Source: an uncultured Clostridia bacterium (GTDB lineage: Bacteria; Bacillota; Clostridia; Christensenellales; UBA1242). Taken from it: a stretch of DNA of 9,912 bases. Shown piece after piece: positions 1-5,804 of this stretch. A program made the position numbers and the translations under genes. Numbering within the stretch: the stretch's first letter is position 1; each line of letters starts with the position of its first letter. Location of the stretch: the NCBI GenBank assembly GCA_900554955.1, contig USJH01000026.1, positions 1 through 9,912 of the forward strand, in the 5' to 3' direction. The notes beneath the pieces are model-generated. The model did not search any database. It worked only from the letters and a program-made list of their open reading frames with translations, and was not told the DNA's origin.

Positions 1-1
1 T

Positions 2-877
2 GGTCTTGAAAATTCGCAAATTTTGAAATATGGCTATGCAATTGAATATGACTGCATCAACCCACAAGGAATGCTTGCAACCCTTGAGAGCAAAAAGGTT
101 AAAGGCTTATTCACCGCTGGTCAAATTAACGGAACAAGCGGATATGAAGAAGCAGGTGCACAAGGAATTCTTGCAGGAATCAATGCAAGCCTATATCTCA
201 GAAATAAGCCACAAATTGTTTTATCTCGTGACAGCTCATATCTTGGAGTTTTGGTTGATGACCTTACTGTTAAAGGCACGATTGAACCATATAGAATGAT
301 GACAAGCCGTGCAGAATATCGTCTTCTTCTCCGTCAAGACAATGCCGATGCAAGACTCACACAAATCGGTCGTGATGCAGGACTTGTTTCAGATGAAAGA
401 TATGAAGAATTTTTGAAAAAGATGAAAAACATCGAAAAAATTAAAGCAAGATGCAAAACACATTTAAAACCAACCGAGAAACTCGCATCATATCTTGAAG
501 AAATTGGCGAAGCTCCTGCGCCAAATGGGCTTTCAATTGAAAACCTTGTGAAAAGAAGTCGTGTTGACGTTATGAACGTTGCAAGAAAACTTGGACTTTT
601 CAAAAACTATAAAAAGTCTGAAATTGTTGAAGCATTCACTGCAATAAAATATGCAGGCTATCTCGATCGTGAAAAAATGCTTATTGAAAAAGAAAAGAAG
701 CTTGAAGAGAAAAAACTTGACAAAGACACCGATTATTTTGCAATGAAAGGACTTCGAACCGAAGCAATGCAAAAACTTTCCGAAATTAAACCACTTACGG
801 TTGGTGCTGCAAGCCGAATCAGCGGTGTTAACCCAGCAGATATTACAATTTTGCTTATGAATCTTAAAAACAATTAA
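2..877 (+). CDS. mnmG: MnmG (GidA), tRNA U34 carboxymethylaminomethyl modification enzyme, C-terminal part
   Basis: This is the 3' portion of mnmG. The frame is open from base 2 (GLENSQILKYGYAIEYD...) to the TAA at 875-877, about 291 residues of a protein usually near 620, so the 5' end is cut by the window edge. A TTG at 23 is internal and not a start. MnmG is an FAD-dependent cytoplasmic enzyme that works with MnmE to install the cmnm5 group on wobble uridine of certain tRNAs. The sequence shows the family block GLFTAGQINGTSGYEEAGAQ (FAD-binding region), then YLGVLVDDLTVKGTIEPYRM and TSRAEYRLLLRQDNAD. It ends with the helical C-terminal domain, which binds MnmE in the family, closing on SRISGVNPADITILL. 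A lysine/glutamate-rich helical stretch lies before the end. No hairpin terminator is visible after the stop. In many Firmicutes rsmG follows mnmG; here it does not. Confidence 0.97.
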   Translation, partial: GLENSQILKYGYAIEYDCINPQGMLATLESKKVKGLFTAGQINGTSGYEEAGAQGILAGINASLYLRNKPQIVLSRDSSYLGVLVDDLTVKGTIEPYRMMTSRAEYRLLLRQDNADARLTQIGRDAGLVSDERYEEFLKKMKNIEKIKARCKTHLKPTEKLASYLEEIGEAPAPNGLSIENLVKRSRVDVMNVARKLGLFKNYKKSEIVEAFTAIKYAGYLDREKMLIEKEKKLEEKKLDKDTDYFAMKGLRTEAMQKLSEIKPLTVGAASRISGVNPADITILLMNLKNN

Positions 878-891
878 ATTTAAAATCGATA

Positions 892-920
892 TTGACAATA
901 AACTGTGTTTGTTTTATAAT
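892..920 (+). promoter_or_regulatory. Consensus sigma-A/sigma-70 promoter for the 139-residue gene
   Basis: TTGACA at 892-897 and TATAAT at 915-920 are separated by exactly 17 bp, a perfect match to both consensus hexamers and the optimal spacing. It sits 15 bases after the mnmG stop and predicts a transcript start near 926-928, giving a leader of about 25 nt. Strong, unregulated-looking expression is an inference from the match. Confidence 0.9.
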
Positions 921-951
921 ATTGTAAGAAAAATTTCAAGGGGGAAAAACC

Positions 952-1371
952 ATGGCAAAAGCATTTACAGTCCATACTGGCGACCTTTTGTTATATGCAC
1001 TCTATCTTAAAAAACGTGGAGATCATTCAGCAGAAACATCAATCACATATGAACAATATAATAACTATTTTGAAGCAGTAAGAGAAAACCTTACAAGCAA
1101 CTTCATTAACCATGAGTTTAAACCAGGTTTAACAACTCCACGCAGTTCTTTGTTTACTCCTGATGTTTATAAACAAGTTAATGCGGTTTACTATATGAAT
1201 GACACTGCAAACCAGAAATATACAATTTCTCCAATGATCGCAGAAGATTCAATCAGAGCTCGTGTTCTTGCAGTTTTTCCAACATTCTTCCCTTCACTTC
1301 TTGAACCGGAAGGTTATGAAAAAATTCTTGGAATCAAACAAAAAGCACCAGAACCTGGAGACGAAAACTAA
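952..1371 (+). CDS. Conserved-looking hypothetical protein, 139 aa, soluble
   Basis: I do not recognise this family. The ATG at 952 is supported by AAGGGGG at 938-944 (7 nt spacing) and by the perfect promoter just upstream, so the gene is very likely real and well expressed. The product has no signal peptide, membrane segment, cysteine or metal-binding cluster. It looks like a compact cytoplasmic protein, with a predicted helical first half (LLLYALYLKKRG near 12-23 and YEQYNNYFEAVRENL near 33-47), a middle segment with aromatic residues (VYKQVNAVYYMND, 72-84), and a hydrophobic FPTFFPSLLEPEGYEKIL stretch at 109-126. The C-terminus KAPEPGDEN is acidic and probably disordered. It is monocistronic: its own promoter in front, a hairpin terminator 6 bp behind. 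It stands between mnmG and the convergent glm operon, which gives no functional clue. Function unknown. Confidence 0.85.
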   Translation: MAKAFTVHTGDLLLYALYLKKRGDHSAETSITYEQYNNYFEAVRENLTSNFINHEFKPGLTTPRSSLFTPDVYKQVNAVYYMNDTANQKYTISPMIAEDSIRARVLAVFPTFFPSLLEPEGYEKILGIKQKAPEPGDEN

Positions 1372-1376
1372 TCATA

Positions 1377-1408
1377 AAAAAGCATTCCATTTTTGTGGAA
1401 TGCTTTTT
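1377..1408. terminator. Bidirectional rho-independent terminator
   Basis: Perfect 13-bp inverted repeat: AAAAAGCATTCCA at 1377-1389, loop at 1390-1395, TGGAATGCTTTTT at 1396-1408. Read on the plus strand it follows the 139-residue gene by 6 bp and ends in a U run. Read on the minus strand it follows the glmS stop by 17 bp and ends in six U residues. It therefore separates two converging transcription units. Confidence 0.92.
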
Positions 1409-1425
1409 ATTTGTCCATTATTCAA

Positions 1426-3177
1426 CTATTCAACTGTTACACTTTTTGCAAGATTTCTCGGTTTATCAGGATTATTTCCAATTGCTTTTGCAGTTTCAAA
1501 TGCAATTGTTTGAAGAGGAATTATACTCAGCAGCGGTGCAAGTTCTCTTTCACTTTCTGGAATGTTTATAACAAAATCTGCACAGCCTTTGTCAAAGCTA
1601 TTTTGCGAGATAAGGATTATTGTTCCCCCACGAGATCGAACTTCTTCTGCAGCCGCCATTGTTTTGTCGTGCATGTTTTTGTCTGTTGATAAAACAAAAA
1701 CCGGTGTCCCACTGTTTATGAGTGCAAGAGTTCCGTGTTTAAGTTCCCCCGCAGGGTAACCTTCTGCACTTTTATATGAAATCTCTTTAACTTTCAAAGC
1801 ACCTTCAAGCGAACTTATGCTATCAAATTGGCGGCCAATAAAGAACACTCTAGAAGCATTTTTAACAATATCAACAATCTTGCTGTCAACTTTCAAAACT
1901 TCTTTTGATTGATCTGCAAGTTTTTCAATTTCAAAAGTGTCAAAATTTGAATTTTTTAAATATCTAGCCAAGATATAGAATACCAGGCACATTGCCGAAT
2001 ATGCTTTTGTTGAAGCAACGCCAATTTCTTTGCCCGCAAAAATATTAAGCGATACATCTGCAAGCCGAGACATTGAACTTTCCATTGAATTTATGATTGC
2101 AAGCACCTTATATCCATTTTGTTTACAAAGTTCCCCAGCCCGAAGTGTGTCAGCCGTTTCACCACTTTGACTTACTAAAATTGCAAGAGTGTTTTCTTTA
2201 ATGTTGTTTTTATCATATCTAAACTCACTTGCAATGTGCGCCGATGCAGAAAGTCCAAGAGTTTCTTGCAAAATTTTTGCACCATATCTGCCCGCATGAT
2301 ATGCCGTTCCGCAAGCAATTATTTCAACGTTTTTCACACCTTCAAACAATTTGATTGCGGACTGCATTTTTTCTTTGTCTTGATATTCTGTGATAATTCG
2401 CTTTAAAACCGCCGGTGTTTCATTAATTTCTTTTTCCATGAAAAATTCAAATCCGCAAAGTTCAATTTCCTCGCCACTTGTTTCAATTGTTTTGAAACTT
2501 TTTTTCACCTTTTTAAGAGTTGATGAATATATTTGAATTTTAGATTTTGAAACAACAGCAAACTCACCATCTTCAAGAGCGCAATATTTTGCATTCTTTT
2601 CAAAACACAAAATATCGCTTGCAACCATGTTTCCACCAAAGCACGAGCCAACATAAATCGGGCTTGATTTTCTTGCAATGACAATTTCATTTTTACCCTT
2701 AAAAAGAACCGCAAGTGCAAAACTTCCAATAAGTTTGTCGCAAGCTTTTTTCACTTTTTCAAGAGTGTTACCAGTTTCTTTTTCAATAAGATTGCAAACA
2801 ACTTCCGTGTCGGTTTGAGTTTTGAAAACCACTCCACATTTTTCAAGGTTTTGTTTAATTTCAAGATAGTTTTCAATAATGCCATTGTGGACAATTACAC
2901 ATTCCCCAGTGCTAGAAACAATTGGGTGTGCATTTTCTTCACAAGGCTTGCCATGAGTTGCCCATCTTGTGTGTGCAATTGCAGTTTTGAAATTTGCATT
3001 GTCGCAAAATTCTTTGATGCATTGAACCCTGCCTTGTTTTTTGAAAATTTGAATTTTATTTCCGTTAAGACCAGCAATTCCTGCAGAATCGTATCCACGA
3101 TATTCGAGTTTTTCAAGTTCTACATAACAATTTTTAGAAATGTTATTTTTTGAGGCAATTCCAACTATTCCACACAT
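1426..3177 (-). CDS. glmS: Glutamine--fructose-6-phosphate aminotransferase (isomerizing)
   Basis: GlmS makes glucosamine-6-phosphate and glutamate from fructose-6-phosphate and glutamine, the committed step to UDP-GlcNAc. The start at 3177 gives MCGIVGIA, exposing the N-terminal catalytic cysteine after Met removal; an in-frame start at 3204 would bury it. An SD at 3184-3191 supports 3177. The product is 583 aa, slightly shorter than the usual ~600-610. The glutaminase domain (about 2-240) shows EYRGYDSAG (25-33), HTRWATHG (69-76) and HNGIIEN (97-103). The isomerase half has two SIS domains: FMEKEINETP (246-255), ACGTAYHAG (288-296), SQSGETADT (336-344), EIGVASTKAY (384-393), SLEGALKVKEISY (456-468), EGYPAGELKHG (472-482) and the terminal DKPRNLAKSVTVE. 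It is last in the operon and overlaps glmM by 13 bp. The usual NAHPH reads NAHPI at 82-86, a small deviation. Confidence 0.98.
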   Translation of the reverse strand: MCGIVGIASKNNISKNCYVELEKLEYRGYDSAGIAGLNGNKIQIFKKQGRVQCIKEFCDNANFKTAIAHTRWATHGKPCEENAHPIVSSTGECVIVHNGIIENYLEIKQNLEKCGVVFKTQTDTEVVCNLIEKETGNTLEKVKKACDKLIGSFALAVLFKGKNEIVIARKSSPIYVGSCFGGNMVASDILCFEKNAKYCALEDGEFAVVSKSKIQIYSSTLKKVKKSFKTIETSGEEIELCGFEFFMEKEINETPAVLKRIITEYQDKEKMQSAIKLFEGVKNVEIIACGTAYHAGRYGAKILQETLGLSASAHIASEFRYDKNNIKENTLAILVSQSGETADTLRAGELCKQNGYKVLAIINSMESSMSRLADVSLNIFAGKEIGVASTKAYSAMCLVFYILARYLKNSNFDTFEIEKLADQSKEVLKVDSKIVDIVKNASRVFFIGRQFDSISSLEGALKVKEISYKSAEGYPAGELKHGTLALINSGTPVFVLSTDKNMHDKTMAAAEEVRSRGGTIILISQNSFDKGCADFVINIPESERELAPLLSIIPLQTIAFETAKAIGNNPDKPRNLAKSVTVE

Positions 3178-4496
3178 GGCTGCCCTTCCTTTATGATTTC
3201 GCAAACAATCCGCCTTAAATATTCAGCAAGATTTTTTGCTTCTTGAAAGTTCTCACTTTCAACCATAATTCGAATTTTAGGTTCGGTTCCTGATGCCCGC
3301 ACAAGCACTCTTCCGTTTCCGGCAAGTTCTTGTTGAACAACTAAAATTGCATCTGAAAGTTTTTCACTTCCAAGCACTCGAAGTTTATCTTTCGTTTCAA
3401 TGTTAATGTTGATTTGTGGAAATTTTTCACACTTGCAAAGCTCACTTGCTTCTTTTTCTGATTGCTTCAAACAATATGCAAGCTGAACGGCCGTTAAAAT
3501 GCCATCCCCTGTTTGCATAAACTTGCGAATGATAACATGCCCCGACTGTTCCCCACCAAGAAGCAAATTCTGTTTTTTCATAATTTCAAGGACATATTTG
3601 TCACCAACATCTGCCCTTTCAAGCGAAATTCCACGCTTTTCAAGAGTTTTTTGAACCCCCATGTTTGTTTGACTTGTTCCAACAACTTTATTCTTGGTTA
3701 GCTCGTTTCTTGACTTATAAAACGTTGCAAGAGTGGTCAAAACTTTGTCACCATCAATCTCATTTCCCTTTTCATCAACAGCAATAAGTCTGTCACCATC
3801 GCCATCAAAAGCAAATCCAATGTCTGCACTTTTTCTGACAACCATTTTTGAAAGGTTTTTCGTGTGAAGTGAACCACAATTTTGATTGATTTTTTCACCT
3901 TTCGATGTGCAACTTGTTTTATATACCCTTGCACCAAGCTTTTTGAAAACCAATGGGGCAACCTTGTGTGTTGCACCATTTGAACAATCAAGCACAATTC
4001 TTAAACCATGAAGTTGACAAGAGGTTTGACAAATGAATGAAACATATTTTTTAATGAGTGATGGTTCTTCTTTCATTCTTCCAACATTCATTGGGCTTGA
4101 AACCTTGCTTTTTATGAAGCATCTTTCAATTTTTTCTTCTTCTGAATCTTGAAGTTTTTCGCCTTTGCTATTAAAAATTTTAATTCCATTATATTCAGGT
4201 GGATTGTGGCTTGCAGTAATCATGATGCCATAGTCATATCCAAGAGTTGTGAGATATGCAAGCGCACCAGTTGGAACAGTTCCAACATATGTCACATCAA
4301 CTCCACCACACATGATTCCAGCAGAAACTGCTGAAACAATCATGTCACCCGAAACACGTGTATCTTTTGCAATTATAACTTTCGATCCCTTCTGAAGGTT
4401 CTGACTTATGCTGTTGCCACACTTATAAGCAATGTCAAAAGTGATGTCTGAAAGTGCGACCCCACGAAGTCCATCTGTGCCAAAAAATACAGACAT
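3165..4496 (-). CDS. glmM: Phosphoglucosamine mutase
   Basis: GlmM interconverts glucosamine-6-phosphate and glucosamine-1-phosphate in the cytoplasm and is itself activated by serine phosphorylation. The 443-residue length is normal for the family. The N-terminus MSVFFGTDGLRG is typical. The phosphoserine loop ITASHNPPEYNG puts the catalytic Ser at residue 96. The Mg2+ loop is DGDGDR at 231-236, the sugar-specificity loop GGEQSGH at 314-320, and the C-terminal phosphate-binding loop RASGTEPKIRI at 400-410. All key motifs look intact. An SD (AAGGAG, 4502-4507) lies 5 nt before the ATG, within the last codons of the upstream acetyltransferase gene, which ends only 2 nt ahead. The 3' end overlaps glmS by 13 bp. 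Together with its neighbours it supplies consecutive steps of amino-sugar activation. Confidence 0.98.
   Translation of the reverse strand: MSVFFGTDGLRGVALSDITFDIAYKCGNSISQNLQKGSKVIIAKDTRVSGDMIVSAVSAGIMCGGVDVTYVGTVPTGALAYLTTLGYDYGIMITASHNPPEYNGIKIFNSKGEKLQDSEEEKIERCFIKSKVSSPMNVGRMKEEPSLIKKYVSFICQTSCQLHGLRIVLDCSNGATHKVAPLVFKKLGARVYKTSCTSKGEKINQNCGSLHTKNLSKMVVRKSADIGFAFDGDGDRLIAVDEKGNEIDGDKVLTTLATFYKSRNELTKNKVVGTSQTNMGVQKTLEKRGISLERADVGDKYVLEIMKKQNLLLGGEQSGHVIIRKFMQTGDGILTAVQLAYCLKQSEKEASELCKCEKFPQININIETKDKLRVLGSEKLSDAILVVQQELAGNGRVLVRASGTEPKIRIMVESENFQEAKNLAEYLRRIVCEIIKEGQPCVE
3184..3191 (-). promoter_or_regulatory. Ribosome binding site that fixes the glmS start
   Basis: On the minus strand AAGGAAGG lies 6-7 nt before the ATG at 3177. 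It is inside the final codons of glmM, so glmS translation is probably coupled to glmM translation. It argues against the upstream in-frame start at 3204, which would place nine extra residues before the catalytic cysteine. Confidence 0.8.
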
Positions 4497-4498
4497 TT

Positions 4499-5137
4499 TT
4501 ACTCCTTTTCAAGATATTTTCTCGCCATTAAAGGCTTAATTTGCATTTTGCTTCTGCCAATTGCAAAACCAAAATCCGGAACGTTCTCCGTAACATTGGT
4601 TCCTGCACAAACAAAAGCCTTTTCACCAATTGTGACCGGTGAAATCACATTGACGCTTGAGCCAACAAACGCACCATTTTTCACAGTTGAGCGAAATTTC
4701 TTTTTGCCGTTATAATTCACAAACACAACCCCGCACCCAACATTAACGTTTTCACCAATATCTGCATCACCAACATATGACAAATGCGAAACTTTGGTTC
4801 CATTTCCAACTTTGCTATTTTTAATTTCCACAAAGTTTCCAATTCGTGCACCGCTTCCTATTTCTGAATTTGGGCGAAGCCTTGAAAATGGTCCAATCGT
4901 TGTATTTTCTTTAACAACCGATTTTTCCACAACTGAACATGCAACTGTAGTGTTTTTGCAAATGATAGAATCTGAAATAATGTTGTTTGGATAAAGTGTT
5001 ACACCATCTTGAATTGTGCTGTTTCCAACAATAATATTGTTTGGATAAATTGTAACATTTTCTCCAATTGTTACAGTTTCATCTATATGACAATTATCTT
5101 TTGCATTCATTTTAAAGTGAATTTTTGTGTTTTCCAT
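4499..5137 (-). CDS. Stand-alone GlmU-type glucosamine-1-phosphate N-acetyltransferase (left-handed beta-helix)
   Basis: This 212-residue protein matches only the C-terminal acetyltransferase half of bifunctional GlmU (E. coli GlmU is 456 aa). It should acetylate glucosamine-1-phosphate with acetyl-CoA. The pyrophosphorylase half, including its GxGTRM-type nucleotide loop, is absent. Hexapeptide-repeat coils run from about 20 to 185. Active-site residues align with E. coli in register: FSRLRP at 84-89 (Arg333 region), VEIKNS with K106 (Lys351), SHLSYVGDA with H118 (catalytic His363) and Y121, NYNGKKK with N141, Y142 and K147 (Asn386, Tyr387, Lys392). H118-to-N141 spacing is 23, as in E. coli. 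I chose ATG 5137 because AAGGA at 5145-5149 sits 7 nt upstream; ATG 5143 is too close and GTG 5164 has no good SD. It is first in the operon, followed by glmM and glmS. Another acyltransferase of the same fold is possible but less likely given the catalytic match. Confidence 0.9.
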   Translation of the reverse strand: MENTKIHFKMNAKDNCHIDETVTIGENVTIYPNNIIVGNSTIQDGVTLYPNNIISDSIICKNTTVACSVVEKSVVKENTTIGPFSRLRPNSEIGSGARIGNFVEIKNSKVGNGTKVSHLSYVGDADIGENVNVGCGVVFVNYNGKKKFRSTVKNGAFVGSSVNVISPVTIGEKAFVCAGTNVTENVPDFGFAIGRSKMQIKPLMARKYLEKE

Positions 5138-5144
5138 GGACATT

Positions 5145-5149
5145 TCCTT
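5145..5149 (-). promoter_or_regulatory. Ribosome binding site that fixes the acetyltransferase start
   Basis: Minus-strand AAGGA ends 7 nt before the ATG at 5137 but only 1 nt before the alternative ATG at 5143, so 5137 is preferred. The site directly abuts a 15-bp palindrome (5150-5164); if that folds in the mRNA it would sit immediately 5' of the ribosome site. Confidence 0.65.
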
Positions 5150-5164
5150 GTGAACAATGTTCAC
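5150..5164. promoter_or_regulatory. 15-bp palindrome GTGAACAATGTTCAC, candidate operator or leader hairpin
   Basis: Arms GTGAACA and TGTTCAC are perfectly complementary around one central base. It lies directly upstream of the SD of the glm operon and near the predicted transcript start. The form suits a dimeric repressor site; as RNA it could make a 6-bp hairpin with a 3-nt loop. The regulator is unknown. Confidence 0.45.
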
Positions 5165-5169
5165 GCTTT

Positions 5170-5199
5170 ATCTTATGAAAAAAATAAAAGCAATGTGCA
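5170..5199 (-). promoter_or_regulatory. Weak candidate promoter for the glm operon
   Basis: On the minus strand a TGCACA (-35, 5199-5194) and TAAGAT (-10, 5175-5170) are 18 bp apart, each matching consensus at four of six bases. The predicted transcript start near 5163 would fall in the GTGAAC palindrome. The match is modest, and an upstream promoter beyond 5200 cannot be excluded. Confidence 0.3.
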
Positions 5200-5224
5200 T
5201 TTCAGCCTAAAAAGCCCGCAAATG

Positions 5225-5255
5225 CCCATTTTTTCTAGAAAAAACGGGGTTTTTT
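5225..5255 (+). terminator. Terminator-like hairpin with U tract in the divergent region
   Basis: A perfect 16-bp palindrome, TTTTTTCTAGAAAAAA (5229-5244), is flanked by CCC (5225-5227) and GGG (5246-5248), then a G and six T residues (5250-5255). On the plus strand this resembles an intrinsic terminator, yet no plus-strand gene lies directly upstream. On the minus strand the flanking mismatch becomes a G-U pair. Its real role is uncertain; it may block read-through into the HU gene or shape the glm leader. Confidence 0.35.
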
Positions 5256-5278
5256 ATGATTTTTTGGTTAAAATCGTT

Positions 5279-5306
5279 TTGCATGTTTTGTTAAATATGT
5301 TAAAAT
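5279..5306 (+). promoter_or_regulatory. Candidate promoter of the HU gene
   Basis: TTGCAT (5279-5284) and TAAAAT (5301-5306) are 16 bp apart, and TG at 5298-5299 forms an extended -10 (TGtTAAAAT). A transcript start near 5313 is predicted, which leaves a leader of roughly 50 nt that contains the inverted repeat at 5320-5343. Confidence 0.6.
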
Positions 5307-5319
5307 TAAATCAGATAAA

Positions 5320-5343
5320 GCAATAGTGAACTTCACTAATTGC
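5320..5343. promoter_or_regulatory. Inverted repeat in the HU leader, candidate operator or hairpin
   Basis: The core TAGTGAA-C-TTCACTA (5324-5338) is a perfect 15-bp palindrome. With one bulged T the arms extend to GCAATAGTGAA and TTCACTAATTGC. It starts just after the predicted transcript start and ends 5 nt before the SD, a position suited to a repressor site or a hairpin that affects translation. The half-site GTGAA is shared with the palindrome at 5150-5164. Confidence 0.45.
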
Positions 5344-5348
5344 AAATT

Positions 5349-5355
5349 AAGGAGG
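5349..5355 (+). promoter_or_regulatory. Ribosome binding site of the HU gene, long spacing
   Basis: AAGGAGG is a full match to the anti-SD but lies 10 nt from the ATG at 5366, longer than at the other genes here (5-7 nt). A second AAGG at 5361-5364 is too near the start to serve alone. Confidence 0.8.
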
Positions 5356-5365
5356 CCTTTAAGGT

Positions 5366-5638
5366 ATGAATAAAACAGAATTTTTAAGAGAAATCGCTAA
5401 TGAAACTGGTGCAACATTGAAAGACACAACAAAATTCTATGATGCATATGTAAACGCAGTTCAAAAAGCACTCAAAAAAGGAGAAAAAATTGCACTTGTT
5501 GGTTTCGGAACATATGAAGCAAAACGTAAACCTGCAAGAGAATGCCTTAACCCAATGACTGGTGCTAAAGTTAAAGTTGCTGCTTGCAACGCTCCTGCAT
5601 TGAAATTCGGCAAAAACTTCAAAGAATCTTTGAACTAA
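5366..5638 (+). CDS. HU-family nucleoid DNA-binding protein
   Basis: This is a 90-residue bacterial HU-type histone-like protein, the normal length for the family. HU dimers bend and compact DNA and support replication, repair and regulation. The N-terminal helical dimerisation part (MNKTEFLREIANETGATLKD, 1-20) and the KALKKGEKIALVGFGTYE turn (34-51) are typical. The DNA-binding arm is RKPARECLNPMTGAKVKV (54-71), with the intercalating proline at 63, the canonical HU position. In the arm the usual GRNP reads CLNP (60-63), so one commonly present arginine is lost. The C-terminus is APALKFGKNFKES. The gene is monocistronic, with its own extended -10 promoter, a palindromic leader and a terminator at 5647-5682. 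It is divergent from the glm operon. Whether it is HU or the related IHF cannot be told from the sequence; HU is far more likely in this type of organism. Confidence 0.96.
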   Translation: MNKTEFLREIANETGATLKDTTKFYDAYVNAVQKALKKGEKIALVGFGTYEAKRKPARECLNPMTGAKVKVAACNAPALKFGKNFKESLN

Positions 5639-5646
5639 GGCTAACC

Positions 5647-5682
5647 AAAAAAAAAGAACTGAAAATTCAGTTCTTTTTTTTT
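5647..5682 (+). terminator. Rho-independent terminator of the HU gene
   Basis: Nine A residues (5647-5655), stem GAACTGA (5656-5662), loop AAAT, stem TCAGTTC (5667-5673), nine T residues (5674-5682). It starts 8 bp after the HU stop. The symmetric A and T runs extend the stem and would also let it act on minus-strand transcripts. Confidence 0.92.
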
Positions 5683-5804
5683 GCAAAACTATATTTATTT
5701 TAAACTCACCTTTTATTTCTTATCTTATTTTTGCTTACTTCCCACTCTTCCACTTTTTCAATTCGAAAAAACTTTTAAATATAGCCGAAAATTTTGTGCA
5801 TAAT
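5683..5804. other. Short AT-rich intergenic spacer without recognisable genes
   Basis: Between two terminators there is about 120 bp of T-rich plus-strand sequence. I see no promoter with two good hexamers, no ORF with an SD, and no tRNA-like fold. It appears to be a simple convergent spacer. Confidence 0.5.

Noticed and set aside
533..898. Antisense and out-of-frame open frames over mnmG, glmS, glmM and the peptidase gene
   Set aside because: They lie wholly or mainly on top of genes with clear family motifs, lack ribosome sites, and encode low-complexity Phe/Cys/Gln/Leu-rich products typical of shadow frames.
3178..3204. Upstream in-frame start for glmS at 3204, adding nine residues
   Set aside because: GlmS needs Cys directly after the initiator Met as its catalytic nucleophile; the ATG at 3177 gives MCGIVG and has a good SD.
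5138..5164. GTG start at 5164 or ATG at 5143 for the acetyltransferase gene
   Set aside because: No good SD before GTG 5164, and the SD is only 1 nt from ATG 5143; ATG 5137 has 7-nt spacing.
5150..5164. Gram-positive LexA (SOS) box
   Set aside because: The box needs GAAC-N4-GTTC; here the spacing is three bases (GAAC-AAT-GTTC), and neither neighbour is a typical SOS gene.
5165..5330. glmS ribozyme or other known riboswitch in the glm leader
   Set aside because: I could not find the conserved glmS ribozyme core segments, and the spacer is dominated by A/T runs; a covariance search would settle it.
4499..5365. Frameshifted or disrupted full-length GlmU
   Set aside because: The region upstream of the acetyltransferase is a non-coding divergent spacer and then the HU gene; no remnant of a pyrophosphorylase domain is visible in any frame.
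5801..5804. Tiny minus-strand ORF MHKIFGYI in the spacer after the peptidase gene (starting near 5800)
   Set aside because: Only eight codons, no SD, and it follows a terminator hairpin.
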